64,000 bases of DNA from Duncaniella freteri (lineage in GTDB: Bacteria; Bacteroidota; Bacteroidia; Bacteroidales; Muribaculaceae): NCBI RefSeq assembly GCF_004766125.1, contig NZ_SJSA01000001.1, forward strand, positions 1,302,001-1,366,000. The letters run 5' to 3'. Of this stretch, positions 52,019 to 59,785 are shown in pieces (position 1 is the first letter of the stretch; each line of letters opens with the position of its first letter). Made by a program: the position numbers and the translations under genes. The notes under the pieces were generated by a model. It was not told where the DNA came from. It did no database searches and saw nothing but the letters and a program-made list of their open reading frames with translations.

Positions 52019-53443
52019 ATGAAACATATATATAAGAAATTCATAAATGCCGCCCTGGTGGTGTCAGGACTCTTCGCTACATCATGTAACGACTTCCTTA
52101 ACGAGATACCTAAAGGGGAGAAGATCCCTCAGACATGGGAGGATTACAACGCCTTTATGCGCAATAAGAACCTCTCCTATTTCGAGAACGAGCAGATACT
52201 CTTCCTTATGGGCGATTATTTCCGCTCCCCGAGCGCGCTCAACAGCAGCGAGCTCACAAGAGCGAACTACCTCTTCCTCGAAGATGTGGACCGCACAGCC
52301 ATCAACACCGGCGACTACATGGCTTTCTACAGTGCCTACGAGATGATGTTCTACTGGAACCTTATCATCGAGGAGGGCATGAATGCCACCCAGGCCACCG
52401 ACCAGCAACGCCGCATGCTCGTGGCTCAGGCTCGTGTGCTCCGTGCCATGACCTACCATTATATCGCCAACTATCATGCCGACCAGTATTGCGAGGCGAC
52501 CCTCAACACCCTCTCAGTCCCCCTTGTTACATCCGCTTCCGTCGAGGCTCCTTCCCCCCAGGCGACCCTACAGCAGCTCTACGACTTCATGGTCTCCGAC
52601 CTCCTCGCTGCCATTCCTGATCTTCCCGACCGTGGCGAGACCATCGTGCACCCCACCAAGGCGGCTGGCTACGGAATGCTCGCACGCGTCTATCTGTCGA
52701 TGGGCAGATATGCCGATGCCGGCAAGGCAGCTTCCGACGCTATCAAGGAGAACGGCAATCTCTATGACTGGGTGAAGTTCTACAATGATGATAAGGAACG
52801 CATCGAGGACACCTCTACGTTCAATGTCGCCACATCTGTCAATCCCGAGATCGACAACCCTGAGAACTATGTGTATCACGCTTCAAGCTCCGGATATTGG
52901 GCAGGCATAAGCAGCGGTTCACTCACCCTCTCACTCGAACGCGCCGCACGCTTTGAGCCGGGCGACATTCGCCTCATCGGCAAGTGGCGTTATTACAAGA
53001 CAGCCGCAGGCATAGAATACTACCGCGGTCTGTATGCCAACGAACCCAACTACGGTGGCATACGTGCTGCCGAGATGTACTACATCCTTGCCGAATGCCA
53101 GGCTCGCGACGGTAAGATCAGCGAGGCTATGGAATCCGTCAACAAGGTGCGCCGCACTCGTTTCCTCCCGGAATACTATACCCCTCTCCAGGCAGCCGAC
53201 AAGACTGAGGCGATCAACAAGATCATCGACGACAAGGCTAACGAGTTTATACAGACCCAGATCCCCTTCTGCGACTATCGCCGTCTCAACAAGGAGGGCA
53301 TCTACACCCGCACCCTCACCAAGACCATCGATGGGGTGACTTATACCCTCCGTCCCGAATCGCATATGTGGATCTTCCCGTATCCTGCAAAAGTCCTGCA
53401 GAATCCTGGTAACAATCCCATTGTTCAGACCGTGAACAAGTAA
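52019..53443 (+). CDS. RagB/SusD-family lipoprotein, second operon
   Basis: A 474-residue lipoprotein starting MKHIYKKFINAALVVSGLFA with lipobox ATSC, then NDFLNEIPKGEKIPQTWEDY. The SusD helical core (RMLVAQARVLRAMTYHYIAN) and C-terminal region (EYYRGLYANEPNYGGIRAAE, ending MWIFPYPAKVLQNPGNNP) are present. The TTG two codons earlier is unlikely. An intrinsic terminator follows within 60 bases, so the thioredoxin-like gene beyond it is probably separate. Confidence 0.94.
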   Translation: MKHIYKKFINAALVVSGLFATSCNDFLNEIPKGEKIPQTWEDYNAFMRNKNLSYFENEQILFLMGDYFRSPSALNSSELTRANYLFLEDVDRTAINTGDYMAFYSAYEMMFYWNLIIEEGMNATQATDQQRRMLVAQARVLRAMTYHYIANYHADQYCEATLNTLSVPLVTSASVEAPSPQATLQQLYDFMVSDLLAAIPDLPDRGETIVHPTKAAGYGMLARVYLSMGRYADAGKAASDAIKENGNLYDWVKFYNDDKERIEDTSTFNVATSVNPEIDNPENYVYHASSSGYWAGISSGSLTLSLERAARFEPGDIRLIGKWRYYKTAAGIEYYRGLYANEPNYGGIRAAEMYYILAECQARDGKISEAMESVNKVRRTRFLPEYYTPLQAADKTEAINKIIDDKANEFIQTQIPFCDYRRLNKEGIYTRTLTKTIDGVTYTLRPESHMWIFPYPAKVLQNPGNNPIVQTVNK

Positions 53444-53500
53444 TCCGGGAGGAGATGTCCACCGTATAGCAATATTTGATGTTGCTTTATTGATGAACAG

Positions 53501-53550
53501 GAGATGAGGATGTGTCAAGATATGTTGTGCATCCTCATCTCTGCATTTTT
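53501..53550 (+). terminator. Intrinsic terminator after the second SusD gene
   Basis: Perfect 12-base arms GAGATGAGGATG (53501-53512) and CATCCTCATCTC (53530-53541) enclose 17 bases and are followed by a T-rich tail (TGCATTTTT). Confidence 0.75.
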
Positions 53551-53610
53551 CCTTCTCTTTTCCGGCAATGACCAGTTATTCAAATCCATTTTTCACATAA
53601 TTCAAGTAAT

Positions 53611-54957
53611 ATGAAATCGATCCTCCCTCTTATTCTGCTCCTCTTGTCAGGCATATCCTCTACAGCCGGCAACCTGTCAGTGACATTCGATCTTTCCGGC
53701 AATCCCGGAAGTGAAGACATCAACATCACCCTGCGACCCGCAGAGGACTACAACCCCGCCTCATCGGTCACGCTCGCCCGCTCAGGCACTCAGCGCACCG
53801 GTGAGATACCCGCATCCCCCTCAGGGCTCTACTATCTCTATTGCTACACCCCCCAATATCAGACATCCATTCCTGTGAGCCTCGATGCCTCAAGCTTCAC
53901 GGCTCCTGTCAAGGTCAATGTCGATGCCGGCGACTTTGTTGTGTCCACCTCCCTCGCCGGGCCTGTCAATTCGGCTCTTGCTGATGCCAACAGCCGTTTC
54001 GTCAGCCGTTCACGCCTCATTGGCAATAAATCCGTCGAAATGACCGGCGACGAGCTCCGCGACAATCTCCGGGGCTTCTCCGCCGATGCCGATGCCGTCA
54101 TTTCCGCAGCCAAGCTCCCTGCACCCGCTCAGGAGTTCATACGCCTGTGGGCATACACCCTCGCATCCGACTCCTATAGCATGGCTCTCTACATGCGCTC
54201 ACGCGCCGACAAGCAGGTCACCTTCTCCGTATCCGACATCCTTCCCCCTCCGGCTGCAATCCTTGACACCCCTATGGCGGCAGGATTCCCCTCAGCCATG
54301 GGAGCCGTAGTGTCGACACTCCCAGGAAAAAGCCTCGAAGAACGCCTTGAGTCACTCCATTCAGGCTACCGCACCCAGGCTATAAAGGACAACGTCACCC
54401 CAATGCTCATAGAATCATTCCTGAGCTCCTTCGACTATAAGAACGACTTCGAGTCAGGCGAGGCACGCCTGGCTGCTCTCACCGACAGATACTCTCTCCC
54501 CGCCAAATATCTCGCCGGCTTCCGTGCGCGTCGCGCCACCGTCCCCGGACTCCCCTTCCCATCGGGAATAACACTCCTTGACCGGGACGGCAACACAGTC
54601 GACTTCTCATCCTTCCGTGGCAAATACGTTTACGTCGACCTTTGGGCATCATGGTGCGGTCCATGCTGCAAGGAAGTCCCCTTCCTTCAGAAACTCGAAA
54701 AAGAGCTCAGCGACTCCAATGTCATCTTCGTATCCATCTCCTGTGACTCATCCACGGCTCCATGGCTCAAAAAGATGCAGCAGCTCTCGATGCACGGCAA
54801 CCAGCTCATCGACACAACCGGCGACCTCAACCGCAAGCTCAATATCCGCGGCATCCCCCACTTCCTCATCTACGATCCCCAGGGCAACCTCCACACCTAC
54901 AACGCCCCGCGTCCCTCCTCATCCCAGATCCTCCCCCTCCTCCGCTCCCTCAAATAA
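53611..54957 (+). CDS. TlpA-like thioredoxin-fold protein with N-terminal DUF
   Basis: A 448-residue exported protein with signal peptide ILPLILLLLSGISSTAG. An N-terminal beta-rich domain and a helical middle region (about residues 110-300) precede a C-terminal thioredoxin fold. The redox motif WCGPC lies in YVDLWASWCGPCCKEVPFLQ near residues 347-353, with an extra Cys just after it, and the cis-Pro is in IRGIPHFLIYD. It would reduce or isomerise disulfides in the periplasm. TlpA-like proteins often accompany SusCD/DUF4843/PKD operons, so it may serve the same uptake system despite its separate transcript. Confidence 0.85.
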   Translation: MKSILPLILLLLSGISSTAGNLSVTFDLSGNPGSEDINITLRPAEDYNPASSVTLARSGTQRTGEIPASPSGLYYLYCYTPQYQTSIPVSLDASSFTAPVKVNVDAGDFVVSTSLAGPVNSALADANSRFVSRSRLIGNKSVEMTGDELRDNLRGFSADADAVISAAKLPAPAQEFIRLWAYTLASDSYSMALYMRSRADKQVTFSVSDILPPPAAILDTPMAAGFPSAMGAVVSTLPGKSLEERLESLHSGYRTQAIKDNVTPMLIESFLSSFDYKNDFESGEARLAALTDRYSLPAKYLAGFRARRATVPGLPFPSGITLLDRDGNTVDFSSFRGKYVYVDLWASWCGPCCKEVPFLQKLEKELSDSNVIFVSISCDSSTAPWLKKMQQLSMHGNQLIDTTGDLNRKLNIRGIPHFLIYDPQGNLHTYNAPRPSSSQILPLLRSLK

Positions 54958-54973
54958 CCCACAGCCCGATTCA

Positions 54974-55163
54974 TAGACCATAGGACCATAATTTAGACCA
55001 TAGGACCAGAGGCCAAAAGGTCCCAAAGTCAAATAATCAAAGAAGTAGATATAATCAAAGACAAAGACAGGAGAACAGGAGAACTATCATGGAATCGTAG
55101 GGTGGGGGCGTGCCCCCACCGCCAGCGACGATACCGAAAAAATCCCTCCTGTTCTCCTGTCTT
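54974..55163. repeat. Composite intergenic repeat with G-rich core, family copy 4
   Basis: Left to right: AGACCATAGGACCA-type units (54974-55025), GACAGGAGAACAGGAGAACT (55066-55085), the palindromic core GGTGGGGGCGTGCCCCCACC (55101-55120), and the inverted CTCCTGTTCTCCTGTC (55146-55161). The inverted arms enclose the core. The copy fills the gap between the thioredoxin-like and LEA-like genes. Confidence 0.85.
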
Positions 55164-55175
55164 TATTTACTGGTC

Positions 55176-55646
55176 TTACTTAAGCTTCTCGGCCAATTTC
55201 TCAGCCACATCAGCAAGAGACCCCAGCGCATTAGCCGCAGCACCTTTAGCCTTATCGATAAACGGCTGAGCCTTCTCCTTAGCCTCCTTAGCTGAAGCCG
55301 ACAGCGACTCCTTAGCATCAGCCACAGTCGATGCCACAGTGCTCTGCACATCGGCAAGCTTCTCTGCAGCAGCCTCTTTAGCCTCCGCCACCTTCTCCGC
55401 AGCCGCCTCCTTGGCTTCAGCCACCTTCTCAGCCGCAGCCTCCTTGGCATGAACCATTGAATCCTTAGCGTCGGCAAGCTTCTCTGCAGCCGCCTCCTTA
55501 GCCTCAGCAACTTTCTCCGCGGCAGCCTCCTTATTAGCCTTGATTTCAGCCTTGGCAGCGACCTCAGCCGCCTTCGCGCTCACCTGTGCCGCCTTAGCCG
55601 ACACCTCTCCCGCACATTTTGCTATCTTTTCATTCTTCAAATCCAT
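55176..55646 (-). CDS. LEA-like protein with 11-residue Ala/Lys/Glu repeats
   Basis: A 156-residue hydrophilic protein with no hydrophobic core. Five near-perfect 11-mers of the type AAAEKVAEAKE occupy about residues 41-101, interrupted once by SMVHAKE, and shorter VSAKAAQ-type heptads precede them. Such 11-mers form amphipathic helices in group 3 LEA and apolipoprotein-like proteins, which protect membranes or proteins in stress; an envelope or DNA-binding role is also possible. The 33-bp DNA repeats could allow copy-number change. Only one Cys is present and there is no signal peptide, so it is probably cytoplasmic. Confidence 0.75.
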   Translation of the reverse strand: MDLKNEKIAKCAGEVSAKAAQVSAKAAEVAAKAEIKANKEAAAEKVAEAKEAAAEKLADAKDSMVHAKEAAAEKVAEAKEAAAEKVAEAKEAAAEKLADVQSTVASTVADAKESLSASAKEAKEKAQPFIDKAKGAAANALGSLADVAEKLAEKLK

Positions 55647-55797
55647 AATAGTTGAGTATTAATTTGTTAGTATTGCATAATGGACACACCTCAAGTGCAT
55701 CTCGCACAACCGATGTCCGTTTGAAAAAACAACGTCAGCATCGCCCGACAGGTTGAAAGAAACTTCGCCAAATTTTATTAAAAAAGCTTATCCGCAC

Positions 55798-55828
55798 TTG
55801 CAATCAGCCCGCATTAATACTATCTTTG
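55798..55828 (+). promoter_or_regulatory. Promoter of the reverse rubrerythrin gene
   Basis: TTG (55798-55800) and TATCTTTG (55821-55828) are 20 bases apart, giving a leader of about 60 bases. No operator palindrome was recognised. Confidence 0.7.
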
Positions 55829-55897
55829 CATATGAAAAAGTTGCAACAGATATAGTCAACTTGATAACTCAATAACTCAATATAACAAGAAAACACT

Positions 55898-56449
55898 ATG
55901 AAAAAGAAATTCATTTGCACTGTTTGTGGCTACATACATGAAGGAGATGCAGCACCCGAAAAATGCCTCCTCTGCGGCGTTCCCGCATCCAAATTTGAAG
56001 AGCTCAAAGAAAACGAAGCACTCAGCTTCGTGACCGAGCACGTGATCGGCGTAGCCAAGGACACCGACGACGAAATGAAGAAGGACCTCAATGCCCACTT
56101 CGCAGGCGAATGCACCGAAGTAGGCATGTACCTCGCAATGTCACGTCAGGCCGACCGTGAAGGCTATCCCGAAATCGCCGAAGCATTCCGCCGCTACGCA
56201 CTTGAGGAAGCCGACCACGCATCACGTTTCGCCGAACTCCTCGGCGACGTTGTATGGGACACCAAGACCAACCTTGAAAAGCGCATGAACGCCGAGTCTG
56301 GAGCATGTGCCGACAAGATGCGCATTGCAGCCCGCGCAAAACAGCTCAACCTCGACGCCATCCACGACACCGTACACGAAATGGCAAAGGACGAAGCACG
56401 TCACGGACGCGGCTTTGAAGGACTCTTCAACCGTTACTTCCGCAAATAA
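55898..56449 (+). CDS. Reverse rubrerythrin (NADH peroxidase-type)
   Basis: A 183-residue protein whose N-terminal rubredoxin-like domain binds iron through Cys7, Cys10, Cys23 and Cys26 ([10 protein letters not shown] and CLLCG). A ferritin-like diiron domain follows, with Glu/His ligands in [22 protein letters not shown] and [10 protein letters not shown]. The order, rubredoxin first, is that of reverse rubrerythrins, which reduce hydrogen peroxide in anaerobes. It stands alone with a good promoter and a perfect palindrome downstream. Together with cydAB it forms the visible oxygen defence of the window. Confidence 0.93.
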   Translation: MKKKFICTVCGYIHEGDAAPEKCLLCGVPASKFEELKENEALSFVTEHVIGVAKDTDDEMKKDLNAHFAGECTEVGMYLAMSRQADREGYPEIAEAFRRYALEEADHASRFAELLGDVVWDTKTNLEKRMNAESGACADKMRIAARAKQLNLDAIHDTVHEMAKDEARHGRGFEGLFNRYFRK

Positions 56450-56526
56450 ACCATACTGCGTCCATATGCTCCTATAGCCCCTCAGGCACTATAGGACCAT
56501 CTCAAAAGACAGAACAACACAACACA

Positions 56527-56564
56527 TTCGCCCTATAACCATCACCTGATGGTTATAGGGCGAA
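56527..56564. terminator. Perfect 36-base palindrome, probable terminator
   Basis: Arms of 18 bases (56527-56544 and 56547-56564) match perfectly around two bases. It lies 77 bases after the rubrerythrin stop and is followed by ATATTT. A bidirectional terminator or part of the adjoining repeat are both possible. Confidence 0.6.
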
Positions 56565-56577
56565 ATATTTAATTCAG

Positions 56578-56766
56578 ACCAAAGTCCCGGAGGGACAAAG
56601 AAAGACAGGAGGAATTATAATCTAAAGACAGGAAAACAGTACAGCAGTACAGCAGGCTCAACCATCATCGGTAGGGCGGAGGCGTGCCCCCGCCGCCTGC
56701 GACAAATACCATAAAGTCCTCCAGTTCTCCTGTCTCGACACACAAACACTCTGTTCCTTTGGTCTA
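56578..56766. repeat. Composite intergenic repeat with G-rich core, family copy 5
   Basis: It contains ACCAAAGTCCCGGAGGGAC, two degenerate GACAGGA units (56604 and 56627), the core GTAGGGCGGAGGCGTGCCCC and onward at 56671-56697, and the inverted unit CCTCCAGTTCTCCTGTCTC at 56718-56736, ending TTCCTTTGGTCT. It is more diverged than copy 4. It occupies the 324-base gap between the rubrerythrin and HIT genes. Confidence 0.75.
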
Positions 56767-56773
56767 AAAATTC

Positions 56774-57199
56774 TCAGAGCACCTCTCTGATAGCATTAAT
56801 CATCTCCTCATACTCACACTCCGAGAGAAACACCTCACCCGGATTCATTCTGAACGTCCCGCCATAATCCGGGCCATCCACATACTTCGGCGCAAGATGG
56901 AAATGCAAATGCGACAACTTATCGCTGTAGGCACCATAATTAATCTTCTCAGGATTGAACACCCTCTGCATAGCGCGGGTCACCCGGGCGACATCAGCCA
57001 TAAAAGCATTACGCTGATCATCGTCAAGCTCATTAAGATCATTTACATGACCGTTATAAGCCACCAGGCAACGGCCGCGGTAAGTCTGCTCCTTAAAAAG
57101 GAAAGCGCGTGACACACTCAGATCCGCAATATGGATCATCAGATTATGAAGAGTCTCATTGTCAGTACAATAAAGACACTCCTTAGGATCGCTGTACAT
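56774..57199 (-). CDS. HIT family nucleotide-binding hydrolase
   Basis: A 141-residue protein with the histidine triad HLHFH at residues 97-101 and a family-like front end (CLYCTDNETLHNLMIHIADL). HIT proteins hydrolyse or transfer nucleoside phosphates from dinucleotides or aminoacyl adenylates. This one is close in style to Fhit/HinT-like bacterial proteins, with a Cys pair (CLYC) at residues 8-11 that could bind metal. It is preceded by its own promoter. The physiological substrate is unknown. Confidence 0.88.
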   Translation of the reverse strand: MYSDPKECLYCTDNETLHNLMIHIADLSVSRAFLFKEQTYRGRCLVAYNGHVNDLNELDDDQRNAFMADVARVTRAMQRVFNPEKINYGAYSDKLSHLHFHLAPKYVDGPDYGGTFRMNPGEVFLSECEYEEMINAIREVL

Positions 57200-57251
57200 A
57201 AAAAACGATTTAAGGATTAAAAAATAAAGATAAAAAATAAACTTCCGACCA

Positions 57252-57281
57252 CAAAATTAGCAAAAATCCCCCACCTCACAA
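57252..57281 (-). promoter_or_regulatory. Promoter of the HIT gene
   Basis: On the minus strand TTG (57281-57279) and TAATTTTG (57259-57252) are 19 bases apart, about 53 bases before the ATG. Confidence 0.6.
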
Positions 57282-57363
57282 TCCCAAATCCCACTTCACC
57301 CATTCCAACCCCACATACACAATCCCACTCCCAACCTCAACCCCTCCCCCTCATCCTTCCGAT

Positions 57364-57515
57364 AACCGTAGGGCGGGGGCGTGCCCCCGCCGCTACCGTC
57401 AAACCTTATTTATAGCCACTCCTCATGACTATAAAAAACTTCACGTCTCTGGTCCTCTGGTCCAAAAAGTTCTCCAGTTCTCCAGTCTTTTCTTCACAAA
57501 CCCTCTATTCCTCCT
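57364..57515. repeat. Composite intergenic repeat with G-rich core, family copy 6
   Basis: The core GTAGGGCGGGGGCGTGCCCC and onward (57368-57392) is followed by CTCTGGTCCTCTGGTCC and the half unit AGTTCTCCAGTTCTCCAGTC (57468-57487), then a further TCCTCCTGTCTC. The forward GACAGGAG arm is missing on the left, so this copy is one-sided. The rest of the 490-base gap before the FadL-like gene is C-rich and shows no gene. Confidence 0.75.
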
Positions 57516-57591
57516 GTCTCGAATTCTCAGTGAAATTGACCAATTTTCAAGACATATTGACGGAAAATTGCGTTAAAAAAACTTTAATAGC

Positions 57592-57622
57592 TTGTTTGCC
57601 ACACATTATACCCTTACCTTTG
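57592..57622 (+). promoter_or_regulatory. Promoter of the FadL-like gene
   Basis: TTG (57592-57594) and TACCTTTG (57615-57622) are 20 bases apart, with the ATG 68 bases downstream. Confidence 0.7.
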
Positions 57623-57689
57623 CCACGTTTTTTAACAAAAGGTAAGCCTCTGAGACAGAGCGCGCACCACCATCATTATTCAACCTTAT

Positions 57690-59114
57690 ATGAAAAAAAT
57701 CCTCTTATCCGCCGTCGCCACCATCCTCATGGCAGGCACAGCAATGGCAGAAGGCTATCAGATCAACTCCCTCTCAACCAAGCAGATCGGAATGGGACAC
57801 ACAGGAGTAGCCCTAAAGCTCGGAGCCGAGAACATGTACTTCAACCCCGCCGGAATGGCATATATGGACAAGACTCTCGATCTCACAGGCTCATTCACAG
57901 GCATAATGCCCACAGCCACAGCCACAGTCGACGGCAAAGAATATGAGACCGACAACGGCGTCTCCACCCCCATCAGCGTCAACGCAGCCTTCAGCATATA
58001 CCCCAACCTCAAAGGAGGCATAGCATTCTACACCCCCTACGGTTCATCAATCAACTGGACCGACAACTGGCCCGGCTCAGTGCTCAATCAGAACGTATCG
58101 CTCAAGGCATTCACCATACAGCCCACACTCGCATGGGCAATCAACGATAAATTCTCCATCGGACTCGGAGCAATGGTGACATGGGCAACCGTCGACCTCA
58201 ACAAAGGACTCGTCTCAGCCTCCACCGCCGACAACGTGATAAACGCCATGAAGACACTCGGGCAGCTCCCCGCATCAGTAGGAAGCTTCGGAAGCACCAC
58301 CCCCGCATCCGTCAATCTCAACGGCAAGACCCGGATAGCCGTAGGCTTCAACATCGGAGCAATGTACAACGTCAACGACCGCCTCACCTTCGGAGCATCC
58401 TTCCGCTCAAAGATGGATATGAAAGTCAAGGCAGGCGAAGCACACGTATCCTATGCCAACGAACTCGCCCAGACACTCACAGGCGAGACCATCGACCTCA
58501 TCAACAACGCCAACTTCAAGGCACAGATGCCATGCCCCTGGGTGCTCTCGCTCGGCGCATCCTACAAGCCCGTCGACCGTCTCACACTCGCCTTCGACGC
58601 ACGTCTCACAGGCTGGCATGCCTACAAGAGCCTCGATGTCGAATTTCTTGACGAACAGCTCGTCCAGAAAGGGCTCAACCAGTACATCCCCAAGCACTAT
58701 AAGAACTCATGGTGCTTCTCACTCGGAGCGCAGTACGCCCTCACCGAACGCTTCGACCTCCGTGCCGGACTCATGGTCGACACATCACCGGTCGACAAAA
58801 ACTACTACAACCCCGAGACCCCCGGCATGACCAAGATCGAACCCACACTCGGACTCTCATTCCGTCCCGTCCCGCAGCTCTCCATCGACTTAGGTTTCAT
58901 GTACGTGGCAGGCACAGGCATCAAGGGCGCATCATGCGAATCACCCGACCTCATGGGAAAAGCATTCCTCGGAAAACTCATGGCTGCCGGCATGACACCT
59001 GAGCAGGTGGCAGGGATAGCAACAAAATTCAACATCCCCACCACCAACAAATTCACAGCCGACTACAAGCTCCACGCCTTCATCCCATCCATCGGCGTAA
59101 GCTACAGCTTCTAA
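57690..59114 (+). CDS. FadL/OmpP1/TodX-type outer-membrane transport protein
   Basis: A 474-residue barrel protein with signal peptide ILLSAVATILMAGTAMA. The N-terminal hatch region YQINSLSTKQIGMGHTGVAL, followed by NMYFNPAGMAYM, is the FadL-family signature, and the barrel ends LHAFIPSIGVSYSF. FadL proteins admit hydrophobic compounds such as long-chain fatty acids by lateral diffusion. In a gut Bacteroidales the likely cargo is host or dietary lipid, which is an inference. It is monocistronic, with repeats on both sides. Confidence 0.92.
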   Translation: MKKILLSAVATILMAGTAMAEGYQINSLSTKQIGMGHTGVALKLGAENMYFNPAGMAYMDKTLDLTGSFTGIMPTATATVDGKEYETDNGVSTPISVNAAFSIYPNLKGGIAFYTPYGSSINWTDNWPGSVLNQNVSLKAFTIQPTLAWAINDKFSIGLGAMVTWATVDLNKGLVSASTADNVINAMKTLGQLPASVGSFGSTTPASVNLNGKTRIAVGFNIGAMYNVNDRLTFGASFRSKMDMKVKAGEAHVSYANELAQTLTGETIDLINNANFKAQMPCPWVLSLGASYKPVDRLTLAFDARLTGWHAYKSLDVEFLDEQLVQKGLNQYIPKHYKNSWCFSLGAQYALTERFDLRAGLMVDTSPVDKNYYNPETPGMTKIEPTLGLSFRPVPQLSIDLGFMYVAGTGIKGASCESPDLMGKAFLGKLMAAGMTPEQVAGIATKFNIPTTNKFTADYKLHAFIPSIGVSYSF

Positions 59115-59166
59115 GACTTTTAGAACATATAACCATAGATATATATAGTTCATACAGATTAAGGCA

Positions 59167-59354
59167 ATAGGACTTCGGACCACAGCTCCGTAGAGCTATA
59201 TTAAAGACAGGAGAACAGGAGAACTTTCTTACGATACTTGTCGCAATCGGCGGGGGCACGCCCCCGCCCTACGGCATCGAAGAAAGTTCTCCTGTTCTCC
59301 AGTCTTGTTTTTGGAAGTCACTATAGCCCTTTGGACATCTGGTCTAAAGGACCA
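59167..59354. repeat. Composite intergenic repeat with G-rich core, family copy 7
   Basis: GACAGGAGAACAGGAGAACT (59206-59225) is inverted against AGTTCTCCTGTTCTCCAGTC (59285-59304), with arms extended to about 27 bases. The core palindrome, here in reverse orientation (GGCGGGGGCACGCCCCCGCC and CTAC, 59249-59272), lies between them. GGACCACAGCTCC and CTTTGGACATCTGGTC units flank the whole. This is the most symmetrical copy. Confidence 0.88.
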
Positions 59355-59355
59355 A

Positions 59356-59733
59356 TTATCGGATGTCCTCCCATTTGGCATCCGACACCTGGGGCTCGCG
59401 GGGAGTGTGGCGGCGGGAGGAGGATGAGTAGTCCGAAGTGGCAGAGGTCTCCGACGAAGATGTGGCGCGCACTTCCTCAAACTCTACATATTCCCCTTCG
59501 TCGCGGGAGAATATCTTGCTTTTGCGCTGCCTGTATCTGCCGTGGGCATCCTGCCGGCGGCTGGCCTCGTTGTCGTGAGTGGAATCGCTTTGCCCCGGAG
59601 CCTGCCCGAACATCTGCCCGAACATATCGTTAACCTTCTGCTGGAACTTGCGCTGCATGTAGCGTGCAAGCATAGGTTTCACAACGAGCCAAAGGAAATA
59701 TACTATTATTATTGTACCGAAAAAAGTCAGCAT
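59356..59733 (-). CDS. DUF4834 membrane-anchored protein
   Basis: A 125-residue protein starting MLTFFGTIIIVYFLWLVVKP, which is a single transmembrane anchor. A basic segment (MLARYMQRKFQQKVNDMFGQ) and a polar, disordered tail with the conserved end VSDAKWEDIR follow. This is the DUF4834 pattern of Bacteroidales, function unknown. It follows pssA by 52 bases and ends the psd-pssA transcript, so a role near phospholipid synthesis is possible. The longer frame overlapping pssA is rejected. Confidence 0.8.
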   Translation of the reverse strand: MLTFFGTIIIVYFLWLVVKPMLARYMQRKFQQKVNDMFGQMFGQAPGQSDSTHDNEASRRQDAHGRYRQRKSKIFSRDEGEYVEFEEVRATSSSETSATSDYSSSSRRHTPREPQVSDAKWEDIR

Positions 59734-59785
59734 TTTATAGGGAAAAGAGGGTGGGGGTGAAAGGATGAAGAGAGGGGCGTGTGTG

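Noticed and set aside
55370..55520. Tandem 33-bp repeats considered as a CRISPR or minisatellite
   Set aside because: The repeats are contiguous without unique spacers and encode the regular 11-residue protein unit in frame.
54974..59354. Inverted GACAGGAG arms considered as ordinary terminators only
   Set aside because: They recur with the same sequence at many sites, flank different interiors and often lack a suitable T run, so a shared repeat family explains them better.
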